Shown here: positions 22,261-33,479 of the stretch, in pieces
Position numbering within the stretch: the first letter of the stretch is position 1
Layout: every line of letters begins with the position of its first letter
Source: Undaria pinnatifida
Lineage: Eukaryota > Sar > Phaeophyceae > Laminariales > Alariaceae
Assembly (NCBI GenBank): GCA_012845835.1
Contig: JABAKD010000023.1
Coordinates: 19,826,691 to 19,890,690 of the forward strand
DNA length: 64,000 bases
Direction: 5' to 3'
Notes under the pieces: model-generated
What the model was told of the DNA's origin: nothing
Databases searched by the model: none
What the model saw: the letters and a program-made list of their open reading frames with translations, nothing else
Translations under genes and position numbers: made by a program

Positions 22261-22620
22261 TTCTTTGGTACAGTTAGGCTAGGAACTGAAATATTTTTGG
22301 ACGTAAAAAAGTCCCAAAAATGTCTGCGGTCGTTAGCTGAAGAAAATGAATCTTGAAAAGATTTACCAATCAGCGCTGGGGAAAGATTGGACACGTCACA
22401 AAAAAGAACTATTCATGTGTGGTATCACATACAATCAGATAATAAGAGTATAAATTGTAGAGGAGCTGCAGCGTCTGGCTGAAAAAGGGCGCAGCAGCGC
22501 ACGCAACGTACGTGAATTTGGTATCGTTCTCGCCCGGAACACCACGACGAGTGCTTGAGCAGCAGCAATCAAACGAGCGCGTGAGCGTGAGGGGGATTCA
22601 CTGGTGGAACCTCGGCCTCG
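22261..22620. other. Unrecognised sequence
   Basis: No recognised feature in this 360-bp stretch. Confidence 0.3.
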
Positions 22621-23790
22621 ATGGCTGACAGCCCGCAAGTGAAGCCCCTATCGGGCCTGGTTGAAGGTGGATTTGCTGATCTTGGTGCGGCTGCTGATGC
22701 TGATGACCCGGCTGCTGCTGCTCATCCTGCTGCTGCGGTACAAGATGTTCCCATCCACAGCCATCGCCTCGGCCGCGTGTTGTACATCCTGAACATCTCC
22801 GTGACTGCGGAGTTGACAAGTCCTTGTTTCATGGGTCCTCTCGGTGTAGGTAGTTGGCATGAGTGGAAGGAGGCCCACTTGGAAGCGCTTCTGGGGTCTG
22901 TGTGGACACGTGCGTCATACTCGTATCATACTCTTATCATACCAGGTGTCAGTAAGCCCTGCTACAAATCCTACTTACGCTGCCTGCTGCTGCTGCGGCA
23001 ACTGCGGCCGCCGAAGCGCGAAGATTGTTTGTTATCCGTGTGTTCCCGCCCGTGCAGCAACAGCAGCAGCAGCATCGCGCGGGTCAACACACTCTTATCG
23101 TGCAAAATAGCGTTGAGGAAAAACACGAAATCACCTACCTGGTACCGAGAAACCAGACAAAACATGCAAAATTAGTCTAATATTTGAACTCGTATCATAC
23201 TCGTATCATAAGGGTATCAATAAACCAACGTTTTTACAAACCATACTGCCCCTGCCTCCTGTTGCTGCTGCTGCAAATGCCACCGACTGGCCACGAATCT
23301 TGTCGTGTTCGGTATCAGTATGTCTCCGCCCCAGCAGCAGCAGCAGCAAAGTGCGGGTCGACACACGATTGTCGTGCGAAGTTACAGAGCGGCACAAGAT
23401 AAAATCATTTATGATTTGTATCGAGAAATCATATTTGGCCGGAAATGTAAGCAACTTTGATATGTAAATACAAAAACCAAACGATCGTTACAATCCTGTC
23501 CAGATTCGTGCCAAGTATCGATGAACCAGCCTTGCTCCAAATCCTGCTGCTGCTGGTGTCGTGGAACTTGTGTTCGTTATCATCATATTTCTTCTGCCCA
23601 TCCTGAGCGCGGAAGGAGCAGCAGCAGCAGCGAGCCGCGTGTCGACACCGTGCGCTGCAGATATGCCCCCCAGTTCACCTGGACAATTTTTTTTCGTTTG
23701 CCCTTTCTCGAGGTTTTTTCTGGTTTTTTCGAATTACCCATCACGAAATCGATTGTCGTGGTGCCCCAAAAAGTGACTGAAGGGCCGATT
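22621..23790 (+). repeat. Tandem units carrying opposed CTG and CAG tracts
   Basis: Units at about 22910-23170, 23185-23455 and 23505-23660 (plus an incomplete one near 22670-22750) each have a CTGCTGCTG tract, about 70-100 bp of spacer, then a CAGCAGCAGCAG tract and GCGGGTCRACAC. The opposed tracts can pair as hairpins. The 184-residue frame at 22621-23175 runs through these units and has no recognised domain. Confidence 0.7.
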
Positions 23791-24277
23791 TTCCGTTCGC
23801 TTTTTCTCTACGGATACTACGTCGATTCGAGCGGGGTTTGTTTAGCTGTATAGTGCACATCCCAATGCAGGGCATGGCGTTATATTTAGCACTACTTAAA
23901 GAACGTCATATAAGCAAGAGGCAGAAACCACAGGAAAGCATGTTTTTCCGCACCTTTCCGTCTATAAAAACGTTAATTTGTACTCCTTTGCTAAAAAAAA
24001 GACGCCATCCCAACGGCATGTGCCTGCGTGAGGTGTCTGTATGATGTCAGTATTCAAATCATCTCCAGCTCCGAGATAAACCACAAACAAGTTCTTCGTG
24101 CACCTCCATTAAAACCAAGTAGTTAAGGGCATGGCGGTAGTTTTACTTCTTCAGAATCTTTAATCTTTGGTGGCTGGTCGATCCGAATAGCCTGCCGTTT
24201 TTTTGGGTCAAAATAGGCCTCCAATCCCTAGCCTAACAGTGTTTAGTTTTTCCCGCTATACCGCCCTGCTCTGGCGA
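23791..24277. other. Unrecognised sequence
   Basis: Nothing recognised; the short plus-strand frame 23838-24044 has no domain. Confidence 0.3.
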
Positions 24278-24460
24278 AGTTGGAGTACGAACCAACGCCT
24301 CTGTTTGCTGCTGTACGTACTGCTGTACTGCTGTAGCACATGGTCGGTAGGTTGGTTGGTGGGTGGATGGCTTGGTTGATGGGTGGAAGTGTCGCGTGGT
24401 ACGTTAGTAAGTGTTTCCGTGCATGTGGGAGGGGTTCCTGATATTTTGTTTGTTGGTACA
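24278..24460 (+). repeat. Family F repeat, copy 2
   Basis: TGCTGTACGTACTGCTG, TGTAGCACATGG, a GGTTGGTTGGTGGGTGG tract and TGTTTCCGTGCATGTGG, in the same order as copy 1. Confidence 0.75.
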
Positions 24461-24540
24461 GCAGTAATTTGTTTTTCTTCTACGCCATAAAGCCGATCGG
24501 CCCTGGCATACATCGCAAGTGCCACTACAATAGTGGATAA

Positions 24541-24930
24541 AAAGATCGCAGAAGTCAGTGCCAATCGAGTGCGAGATTGGTGCAACTTGGTTCTTGAAGT
24601 AGCAGAAACCCACCACACAGTGGTGTTCAGCAATCAGCAGCAAGGAGCACAACAAAGTTAGGAAGAAACACACAACACCACACCAACACGACTTCCGCGC
24701 TTCCAGTTGACCGCGAAAAAACCCAAACAGCAGCAGTACAGACAAGCACCACAGCCACAGCACGCCTTTCACACCTCTTCTACTGCTCCAACGAATCTGG
24801 GACGAAAGCGGAGACCCCCCGATACGATACCGTGCAATGGTTTCCGTGGATACTATCTACGACCTTCGCTTAAGGCAGCTCAAAAAAAAAATGCGCGAAG
24901 CTCGCCAATTTTTACGCTTGCAGCACAATC
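24541..24930 (+). repeat. Family E repeat, copy 1 (longest)
   Basis: Landmarks: AGCAGAAACCCACC, CACCAACACGA, GCGCTTCCAGTTGACCG, CACCACAGCCACAGCACG, a GATACGATACCGT segment, ATCTACGACCTTCGCTT and GCGCGAAGCTCGCC. The same series appears at 26468-26750 and 35142-35400, always on the plus strand, and its head also at 33655-33780. No protein frame is shared. Confidence 0.85.
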
Positions 24931-25189
24931 GTTCATCTGTGCGATTCCCCCGGTGAGCTAAATACACGTTTCAGCTACGAGTAGAAAGTCGTGTGCCTTG
25001 TGTCTATCGAGTACAACAGCAGCAAGTATGCAGTCTTGGGAATCCCAAGCAGGGTCGTTCAAAGGCGTGGTCAAAAAAGAGAGGAGCAGGAAAAAAAAGA
25101 ACAGCTCGCGCCTTTTTATTAATCAAATCGTATCTTATGTATGATCCCTGGTAGTGTGTACAAACCAACTCTCGACATTGGTACCTGGT
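24931..25189. other. Spacer before satellite array 2
   Basis: Unrecognised spacer with A-rich runs near 25080-25100. Confidence 0.3.
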
Positions 25190-26465
25190 ACGCTGCGTCT
25201 CCAGAGGAGTAGAAAAACGCCAGTCCCGCCGCATCCGAGGAGGACTGGGACCCATCCCTGATTAAGACATCCTTCCATACCTCTACAAATACGACACCTC
25301 GGGGACGAAAATCGAGTTATCCCGGGTCGATGCCGGCCCGCACGGTATGGAAACCACAACCCCATGGGCCAGTCGATTATTGGCTGGGGCGCGTACAGCG
25401 AAGGTAATACGGGGAGGAAAGGGCCCCATCCCCGATTCGGAAACGCTTCCATACATCTACAACTCCGACACCACGGGGACGACCATTGAGTTCTCGCGGG
25501 TCGACACCGCCCCGCACGATGTGGAAACCCAAATCCCACGGGCCGATCGTTTATTGGCTGGGGCGCGTAGAGGAATGATAACCTGGGGAAGGTATAAATC
25601 CGTCCCCGGTTCAGACATCCTTCCATGTATCTACAACTCCGACACCCCGGAAATGAAAATCGAGTGCTCCCGATTCGACACCGCCCCGCACGGTGCGGAA
25701 ACCCCAACCCCACACGACGATCGCTGCTTGGCTGGGGTGCGTAGAGCGCGGGCAACACAGGGAGGACAGAGATCCATCCCCGGTTTGGGCATCCTTCCAT
25801 ATATTTACAACTCCGACATCCCGAGGACGAATATCGAGCTCTCCCGGGTTGACATCACCCCGCACGATGTGGAAACCTCAATCCCACCGGCCGATCGCTG
25901 CTTAGTTTGGGCGCGTAGAGCAAAGGCAACCCAGGGCCCCGTCACTGTTTCAGACACCCTTCCATATATCTACAACTCCGACACCCCGGGGACGTAAAAG
26001 GAGTTCTCCCGGGTCGACACCACCCCGTAAGGTGTGGAAACCCTAATCACACGGGGCGATCGCTGATTGGCCGGGCGCGTAAACGAGTAGAGCGAGGGCA
26101 ACCCGGGGAGAATAGGGCCTCATCTCCGGTTCATGAATGCTTCCGTACCGCCACAACTCCAATACCCCGCGGCGTGAAACGGGAGTCCCCAGGGTCGGCA
26201 TCGCGCCGCGCGATGTGGAAACCCCAATCCTTTTGGCCAATCGCTAACTGGCTGGAGCAAGTAGAGCCAGCGCCACCCAGAAAGGATATGATCCCATGTG
26301 GATTAAAAATACCTATGTATTCCTGCAACTCCAACACCCCGTGAACGAAAATGATATTCTCCTGGATCGACATCGCCCCGCACGGTGTGGAAACCCCAAC
26401 GTCGCTGGCCGATCGCCTATTGGATAGGGCTCGTACATAGAGACAGTGCAACCCAGGGAGGATAG
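25190..26465 (+). repeat. About 175-bp satellite array 2
   Basis: Seven phase marks at about 25258, 25433, 25609, 25780, 25946, 26128 and 26300. The units are the same as in array 1. The last three units match the last three units of array 1 in order, ending in both with CTGGCCGATCGC and a TAGGGCTCGTACATA segment. The two arrays therefore look like copies of one ordered block. Confidence 0.9.
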
Positions 26466-26467
26466 GG

Positions 26468-26750
26468 GGGCAGCAACACTCAACACTACACCAACACGAA
26501 GCCCGCGCTTCCAGTTGACCGGGAATCGACCTAATCAACAGCAGCACAAGCAGATACCACAGCGACAGCACGTCTTTCACACCTCCTCCACTGCTCCAGC
26601 GAGTTTGGGACAATGGCGGCGACCACCCGATACGATACCATGACGAATGCAATTGTTTCCGTGAATACCATCTACGACCTTCGCTTGGCGCAGCCCAATA
26701 AGAAGAAATGAGGCGCGCGAAGTGCGCCGATTTTTGCGCTTGTAAATACA
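26468..26750 (+). repeat. Family E repeat, copy 2
   Basis: Abuts the end of satellite array 2. It shows CACCAACACGAAGCCCGC, TTCCAGTTGACCG, GATACGATACCATGA, ATCTACGACCTTCGCTTGG and GATTTTTGCGCTTGTA. Confidence 0.85.
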
Positions 26751-26794
26751 AATACATATATAAATATTTTTGGCGCTTGAACGAGAGCAGTCAG

Positions 26795-27070
26795 TCGAAG
26801 GGTCCGACTAAGACCAGTGTTTGAGCCGTCTCCGAGATACCTCGACCTGAGGTCCACCTCTCGGCGCTCTGTTTCCTGGACGTGCCTCACCTTGCTCGCC
26901 CCTCCCGACTGTGCCGGGGGCAGTCTCGACCGTTCTCGCTTCGTGTCATGGTGGCCTTTGCCATTTTTCTTTTGCAAAAAATTCGTTCCGAAATGTCAAG
27001 TGCGGAGCCGTACAAATAAAAACAATAAATTATCTCCGGAACGCGAGCCATTGACAGTAGCTTGGCAGTT
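26795..27070 (+). repeat. Repeat H, copy 1
   Basis: About 275 bp matching 27855-28150: GAGCCGTCTCCGAGA, CTGAGGTCCACCTCTCGG, CTGTTTCCTGGACGTGCCTC, GTTCTCGCTTCGTGT and AATGTCAAGTGCG. The copies are 1.05 kb apart in direct orientation, separated by repeat I. Confidence 0.8.
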
Positions 27071-27129
27071 AAGACACTGTAATCACCAGTCGAGAGTTCA
27101 AGGCTTGCCGTTAACACTTTACTCTTTTT

Positions 27130-27845
27130 TTTGTCAAAGTACATTATTTTATTTTATTTTATTTCCCGTTTGTGTTCGAGCGTCGATGTGTCTCCGATAT
27201 AATGTTATTGTGTTTTGCTTATGTTTTTTTTGCTTCCCGTTTCTTCGTTCTACACGTATCGGGTACTGGTCCAACGTGAACGTATTATTATGTATGCATA
27301 TTACACAGGATACTGCTTGCTGTTTGTGGTACTGCTATTGTTGCCCCTGCTGCGCATCCTGTTGTTGACACGCGCAAAATAGTTGTACGGCGTTGCCGCT
27401 GCCGTTACCATACGTGTGTATGCTGTACTTCTACGGCTTGCCGTTCGTCGTGGGACTGCCGCTGCTGCTGCTTCATTATTTCTTATCAACAATTGTGTTT
27501 TCTTTCGTTTTTGTTCAAGCCTCAATGTGTATCCGAAATCATGTTAATATTTTTTGTTCATGTTTGTTTTGCTTCCCTTTGTTCGGTTCCGTGCGTAACA
27601 GATACCGGCCGATACTGGCCCAAAGTGAACAAGTACTATTTTTGCGTAATTACACTGAATATTGCTTCCTGTTTGTCGTACTGCTGGGGCTGCCGCTGCT
27701 GCAGCATGTTGTTGTTGCTAAATTTACACGTACACAAGAGTTGTGCGGCGTTGCTGCTGCTGTTACTATATATGTATGCTGTTTTCCTACGGCATGCCGT
27801 TTGTCGTGGAACTGCCGCTGCTGCTGTAAATACATGAATAAATAT
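27130..27845 (+). repeat. Repeat I, two tandem units of about 355 bp
   Basis: Units start at about 27130 and 27485. Each has a TTTCGTTTTTGTTC-like start, ATGTGTATCCGA, CATGTTTGTTTTGCTTCC, an ACTGCTGCTGTT-rich section and GGAACTGCCGCTGCTGCTG. A third, shorter and more diverged unit lies at 28240-28450. The frames here encode Leu/Cys-rich peptides from CTG repeats. Confidence 0.75.
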
Positions 27846-27854
27846 GTTGGCCCC

Positions 27855-28150
27855 ATGGTCTAAGAGATCGAGAGACCCTTTTTAGACCAGGTTTTCAGCC
27901 GTCTTCGAGAAAACGCGAACTGAGGTCTACTTCTCGGCAAGCTGTTTCCTGGACGTGCCTCACTTTGTTCGTCCCTCTCGACCCCGCCGAGGGCGTCCTC
28001 GGATGTTCGCGCTTCGTGTTGTGACAGTCGCTGCAAAATCGTGTTTTCTACATAATTCTTGTTGCGCAATTATGTCAAGTGCGTAGTCCCTCGAACGGAA
28101 GAACAAAAAATGGTGTCGAAGTAGTAATCGAAGAACAGTAGTAGCTTGAA
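27855..28150 (+). repeat. Repeat H, copy 2
   Basis: Partner of 26795-27070. The order H-I-I-H-I suggests a duplicated H-I block. Confidence 0.8.
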
Positions 28151-28454
28151 GGATAGCCCCGAACGACTGCTAATCGTTAGCCGCGAGTCCCGGCGAATTC
28201 ACTCTGTTTTCCAAGCTAATTTCTTTGTTTTCTTCCGTTCAGGATCGACCCTCGGTGTGTACATTGTCCTACCCTCTTCTACGTCTTATTTAGGTTCCCC
28301 TCTTGTATTTTTCCTATGTACCGGCTCAAAGCAACGTGAAAATATTATTGTCTACGGACATTATACCGGAAATGCTCTTTTGCAGCTGCCGCTCCTGCTG
28401 TTGTTGAAATTACACGGGCATAAAAGTTTTGAGGGGGCTGCGGCTGTTATTCTG

Positions 28455-28672
28455 TGTATTCGTTGTGCCTCTTGAGCTTCACGGTCTCGTATCGGTTCGG
28501 GATATTGGCATATTGAGGATTACGTTAATCTTGACTTCTAAGTGTATAGGTGGCGACGCACAGTGTCACTCCTGCTGCCCCTACTGCTGCTGGGACACAA
28601 CAATAAACGACTTGAATCATCAAATCACCAACTCTGTCCGGGTGTCTTGACAACTTTGCTTGGGGCTGACGA
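28455..28672 (+). repeat. LTR-like direct repeat, 5' copy
   Basis: Aligns over about 216 bp with 32472-32685. Shared text: TGCCTCTT, CGGTTCGGGATATTG, a GCACRGTGTCAC segment, CAATAAACGACTTGAAT, CACCAACTCTGTCCG and CTTGGGGCTGACGA. It begins TG and contains an AATAAA polyadenylation-type signal. The 3' end does not show a clear CA, so the exact LTR limits are uncertain. Confidence 0.65.
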
Positions 28673-28707
28673 ACTCTCTAGAGCGTTGATACCCACGCAG
28701 CTTCATC

Positions 28708-30815
28708 GTGGGCGATGAACTGGATGGTCTTGGGGCCGTAGTATCGGAACAGGGCCCCGCTCTTCAAGGTCTACAACAAGCAGCCGCTGAAGCGGAGGAA
28801 CGTCAAAAATCGTTTCATGCTAAATTGCTCGAGATGATGGCTGCGCTGTTGAAAACCAAGAAAACGAGGTGCAGGAGAACACCGGTGGGGAGCAGAGGCT
28901 ACCTACCACAGATGCAGCAGATAGGGATGCTGTGTCGCCATCGTTGGATCGCTCCGGCGATGGCACCGGGAGCAGAAAGGAGGGGCCTGGTGGTGCTGTG
29001 GTAGTTGATCCCACAGCAGGTCAGCTTGACCGCAGAGAGCAAGTTTGGGATGTTGGCCCCTCACGTGAGCTCTCCATCACTGCTGCGGAGGGTCTTTGTA
29101 GTCCGCCGTTCTTGGGCCAACCCAAGATAGCAACTCTTGTCTTGAAGGGAAGACATACTTCTGATATATTTTCCAAGCAAAATGCACGTGTACACGACGC
29201 TCCACGACTTCGAGAACGTACTTTGATGCCAACGAGTGTGTTGATAGTGGGGCGGATGGCAACGACAAAGAATCGCTCATGGCTCAGGGGGTGTAGGGAT
29301 CCACGTACGAGAAGCAGTTGATGGCATTTTTTTTCTTCACGAGCTTCACAGTTAAGTGTCGACAGAGCTAGATTTCACCGCATTATATCTCCACGACGGT
29401 ACTGGGAAGAGAACGTAGATTGGTACAAAGTGGTACGACACAAAACAAATGCCCAAAAGGGAGTGTGTATGCGGCAGTTCTACAGCTTTAAAATCGGGAC
29501 AGACGATGACCAGGTAAAGAAACTGTTTGAGATGGAGGATTGGCGCGTCTCACTCAACAACGCCTGAATGAGTGTAGATAGTGACACACTGTACAGGCTG
29601 GTTCAAGTAAAAAGCCCGAAATGTATTCCCCGGCGAATGGCCACCCCGTTTTCCGATTCAGACCGAGAAAATTTGCTCACGTCTTTTATGCGCCCTTCCA
29701 AAAACATACATTTTTTTTTTCCCCCTGACTTTTCATCAATTGAATTTTTGAGGACATGTGGACCACCGTAGACCAAACTTTTTCGGCAAAAAACAACACA
29801 AAATGAAAAACCCCCGGAGGTCCGGCCTTGGGATGGGCATGTGGAACACGTGCAAAATTTCAGCGTCTATCTCTCAAGAACGGCGTGGACAAGGACTTTA
29901 GTGCCCAAAAATGAGTAAGATACCATATTTCCTTCAAAACGACTTGTTTTTAGTGTAGGATCTAGTTTTTTCGCTAGTCAGCTTAATGTTGAACACAGCC
30001 AGGTCAGACCTTCGACTTTCCGCGCGAAAAAATCTACAGAAATGCCTTGGAGTACCTCCAATTGGTTTGTGCAAAATGCGGTGCAATTTCTTTTTGCCCC
30101 TGCTTGGATAAGCTTGAATATTATTGAAAAATTTAGACGCCGGTCATTGGTCGATACGAGTTTCGCTCCTAGAGACATCCCGAAGCCGTTATGAAGAAAA
30201 TGGCCATGTCACCCTCTTCCACTGGTCATGGGAGTCAGCATGATACCAAATATTTACCCTTGGTCTAGATATTGCGGGCGACATTCGTGGGGGAAAGAAT
30301 TTCGGGCTTTCAACATGAACCCACCTGTACGCATGATTTGTTTCTGCCTTGCCTGCCGCCGAGTACTCGCTCGAGACTCGGGACCTGAACCTCAAGCAGG
30401 TTTACGATCGGAAGGAAATAACAAATTTCGTCCGCAGCAGATACGAGACGCTTCGCTCATCGTTGGCAAGGCGAAAGTCTCGGCAAAAACACTTGCGGTC
30501 GTCGGCAAAGGAGGGAGTGGTTGCGGTTGGATGGGTAAAAAGGCGCACGGAAAAGGCGAAGGAGGCAACGGCCACGTCAATTCAAACGGTGGAGCCGGAA
30601 AAGCGAAGGGTCCGATGAGGAGATGCTTCCGGTGCAAGGCTGCAAGCCACTACAGCGCCAATTGCACCCCAAAGCTCTACGAAAGGTGTGGAGGGAGAGG
30701 ACACGAGATAATCAAGTGCGCTTCGCCGGCGGGTATGGACGAATCACCGCCGGAAGCCGTACTTGTGACGTTGGAGGATCCCGGAGATGATGCCGTGAAG
30801 ACGACGTCGTTTTAG
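28708..30815 (+). pseudogene. Copia-like gag with CCHC zinc knuckle, interrupted
   Basis: The first half (28708-29570, several frames) encodes a helical, Gln/Glu-rich stretch starting MGDELDGLGAVVSEQGPALQ, then a capsid-like segment (about 29400-29560, including KLFEMEDWRVSLNNA). The frame resumes after an insertion at about 30345 with an LPAAEYSLETRDLNLKQVY segment, the part before the nucleocapsid in Copia gags. The zinc knuckle CFRCKAASHYSANC (C-x2-C-x4-H-x4-C) is at about 30622-30663. A second knuckle, CGGRGHEIIKC, has Tyr where its first Cys should be. A frame change lies between these last two parts. Confidence 0.65.
29591..30331. mobile_element. Inverted-repeat element inserted in the gag region
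   Basis: GTACAGGCTGGTTCA at 29591 and onward matches the reverse complement of the sequence ending at 30330. The similarity continues for about 50 bp through AAAGCCCGAAAT and CCCC..CGAATG. The 740-bp interior has no domain. Gag coding stops on one side and resumes on the other, so this is an insertion, probably a non-autonomous DNA transposon. No clean target duplication was found. Confidence 0.6.
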
Positions 30816-32471
30816 GGGTACACCAGCCAAAGCCCCCCGATGGGAGTGTGATCGTGGGCACCCTCGACGTGCGTAGCGAAAGTTTACCTTTTTAAGGCAG
30901 CAAGGCATTTATTTTCGTTTTTATTTGCCGTATGCACTCCAATTCAGAAGGTTGGTTGTGGAGACAGCTGTAATGGGGGCAATCGGAAACGAGCGGAAAC
31001 ATATCTGCACATTCTGCGATAAGCGACACGGCCGCCAGCCGTGTGCCCCCTACCTGGGGTTTGTTTTGTAGAGCAAGGTCGCGCAGAACAATAGCCGTGT
31101 GCATTCTGCTGCTGAAAAATTAGGGGTGGCAGGAAACGGGCGTGAGATAATCGTGGGCTGTCTGCAGCAGTGCTGAAAACGGTGGGTTTTCGTCCGGATG
31201 GTATCAAGTCAAGCGGCATGGCCGAACGCACTCCATGACAAGCAACTGCAACAGCAGCGGCGGGAGACGCCACGGAGATCAGGTCGGGGTGTTTCGTCAG
31301 CAAGTTCTTCTTTTTTTGGCCTGGCAATATCGGTGGGCGAGGGGGGGACAGGTCTGGTCGATATAGGCAGGGTTTTTCGTATGAATGGATGTTTTTTTTT
31401 ACGATGGATACATCCGTCGGTCGAAATAAGTTTTTGGATCGAATTATTCGAGGTTTACTATTTGCGACCAGTGAGGAGAAACCGTGAATGGTAGGAATAT
31501 ATCGTCCAAAATTCGTTCTGGGTGGTATGCTTAACCTTTTTTCGCCCGGTAATTTTGATTTTTTGTACATTCAAGTTTAAATTAAGCACTCTTTGTAAAC
31601 CCGAAAAAACCGTACCAGGTAGTGTTTTACTGGTTAAAACGGCCAGAGGGGGGCTTATAGAGCTGAAATATACATAGTTTTATCGGTTTGGACGAGAGGG
31701 TACGAAGGTGCATCTGAAGAGGTGTATTGCTGATCTGTGGCATTGGTGGTGGCTACCAATTTCCTTGGACTTTGCGGGTTTCTTTAATTATTTGGTTGTT
31801 GACTGGTTAGAAAGTAAAGGAGGGTTGGCATATTCATGATTGGTTGTTTTAAGGAGGGTGGACATATTCATGATTAATTGGTTGTTCTATTAATACCAAC
31901 AAAATCACATTGTGATTAGTTGTTCGCAAGGAGGAAAAATGGGAGTTTTCGCGAATGATCGAACAGTTTTCGTAGCTGGGAGGGAAAAGCCTGTTCGTGT
32001 CGACAGTGGAAGCATTATATTGATCGTTATTCGATTATTAGGAGCTAGCGAACAGCAGACAAAAAGGGAGTATTTTCGGCTGTACTATGTTTCGTAAGTG
32101 ATTATTACTATTTCGGGTACCTTAGCGCCAGGAAAATCCTATGATTCAGCCATGCGAAAAAGGACATATGCTATCTCGCTGTACCGTCACGATCTATGTA
32201 TCTATGGCGGGAGTAGGGGACGAAATGATGACTTTCGTCAGGGGGAACGGGGTTCCTCGTGATCTCTGACAATGTACTGTTAGTCTTAGTTTCTATCATT
32301 GATCGCGGTCATTGTAATCTCGTCTACACTTGCAGTAGTTACATGTGGGATTGAGTGAGAGGTCTTAGCTTGCACGGGTGAGCTTCCTCTGGTTGTTTTT
32401 GATGTTGATTTAGGTCATGGAGCAGGGTGTTATTGTCTTGGTTCGCCACTGTTACGTAAAGTCAGATAGGA
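30816..32471. other. Interior of the gag-only element without recognisable genes
   Basis: A 208-residue minus-strand frame (30944-31570) and small plus-strand frames are present, but none shows a domain. A 45-bp phrase (AGGAGGGT..GCATATTCATGATT) is repeated at about 31820-31885. The rest is unrecognised. Confidence 0.35.
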
Positions 32472-32685
32472 TGTTCGTTCTGCCTCTTCAGCTTGACAGT
32501 TTCGTACCGGTTCGGGATATTGACATTGAGGATTATGCGAACCTTGACATTTGATTGTGTATTTGGTGACGCACGGTGTCACTTCTGCTGTCCCTACCTC
32601 TGCTGGGAGGAAGTAATAAACGACCCGAATAATAAAATCACCGACTCTGTCCGCGTGTTTTGACAGCTTTACTTGGGGCTGACGA
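32472..32685 (+). repeat. LTR-like direct repeat, 3' copy
   Basis: Partner of 28455-28672, starting TGTTCGTTCTGCC, with a GTAATAAACGA signal and ending CTTGGGGCTGACGA. Confidence 0.65.
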
Positions 32686-32869
32686 GCATTATTAAAGTAC
32701 TATAAACACGTCAGCCGTGTGTTACATAAATTTAGGGTTGATGTCGTCTTTGAAAGCTGCGTGATACAACGGTCGCTCGTTTTCACAGATGTACAATATT
32801 TTAATACATATGACTCCTATGGATGTTGCCAGGGTAAACATCAACAACAAAACGTTATCCTACAGAAAG

Positions 32870-33190
32870 TTATCAATAACAATCGTTGTTGCTGCTATAC
32901 GTACTTTATCCCAAGATAGCAAATTGTTATGACTCGATAGTATTAGTAACTAGCTATCGATAATAATAATGGTAGCTGCTATACGTACTTTATCCCAAGA
33001 CAGCAAGGTGCTATGAGTCGTCAGTGTTGAAAACAACATATTAAACACTCACAACAATAGTAATAAAACCTTGTCGATAGTAATAACGGTACTATTAATA
33101 ATAATGGTAGTTATGCGTACTATATTCCGAGGAATTACATTCAGCAAGTTGTTATGATTCGTCAGAGTGACTTAGCAACATATTCGTCAT
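32870..33190 (+). repeat. Degenerate tandem repeat (ATACGTACTTTATCC type)
   Basis: GCTATACGTACTTTATCCCA plus AGCAA..TG.TATGA.TCG occurs at about 32892 and 32975, with a weaker third copy near 33110, separated by ATAATAATGGTAG motifs. Confidence 0.65.
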
Positions 33191-33479
33191 CGTGTGCCGG
33201 ATGATGCAATTTGATGTGTGGTATATTTCACCTGGTTTCAGTGTTTATTTCTCTTGATTCAAACACGACTTATTTGAATGTACCCCTTGGAGGTGCTGAC
33301 GCATGTACAACCTCGATTTACCTATCATGACAACCCCGATTTACCTATCCTCAAAAACTCATAATACAGGTCATGCATTCTCGAAAATAACGGGCATGCG
33401 CGGAGCCAAGGCGGGCGACAGCTCGTCGCGGCGAAGCCCCCTTGCTAATACAATATACATGTGACCTTCAACCCGGCGT
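33191..33479. other. Unrecognised sequence
   Basis: No recognised feature between the tandem repeat and the satellite-like segment. Confidence 0.3.

Larger units (their letters stand above)
28455..32685 (+). mobile_element. Gag-only LTR-type retroelement (probable non-autonomous, Copia-like)
   Basis: Two direct repeats 4.0 kb apart bound an interior whose only recognisable coding part is a gag with a CCHC zinc knuckle. No protease, integrase, reverse transcriptase or RNase H motif was found between 30815 and 32471, so the element would need enzymes from elsewhere (the TR-GAG or LARD type of arrangement). Alternatively pol has been deleted. No target-site duplication was seen. Confidence 0.5.

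Noticed and set aside
22621-23175. 184-residue plus-strand frame
   Set aside because: It runs through CTG/CAG tandem units; its Ala/Ser-rich composition follows the repeat.
20155-26465. Regular repeats considered as a CRISPR array
   Set aside because: Units are about 175 bp and repeat over their full length, with no unique spacers and no cas genes; this is a satellite.
26795-28150. Repeat H pair considered as LTRs of a short element
   Set aside because: No TG/CA ends or target duplications, and the interior is tandem repeat I; a duplicated block is simpler.
30944-31570. 208-residue minus-strand frame
   Set aside because: No domain, unusual composition, and it lies within the non-coding interior of an LTR-type element.
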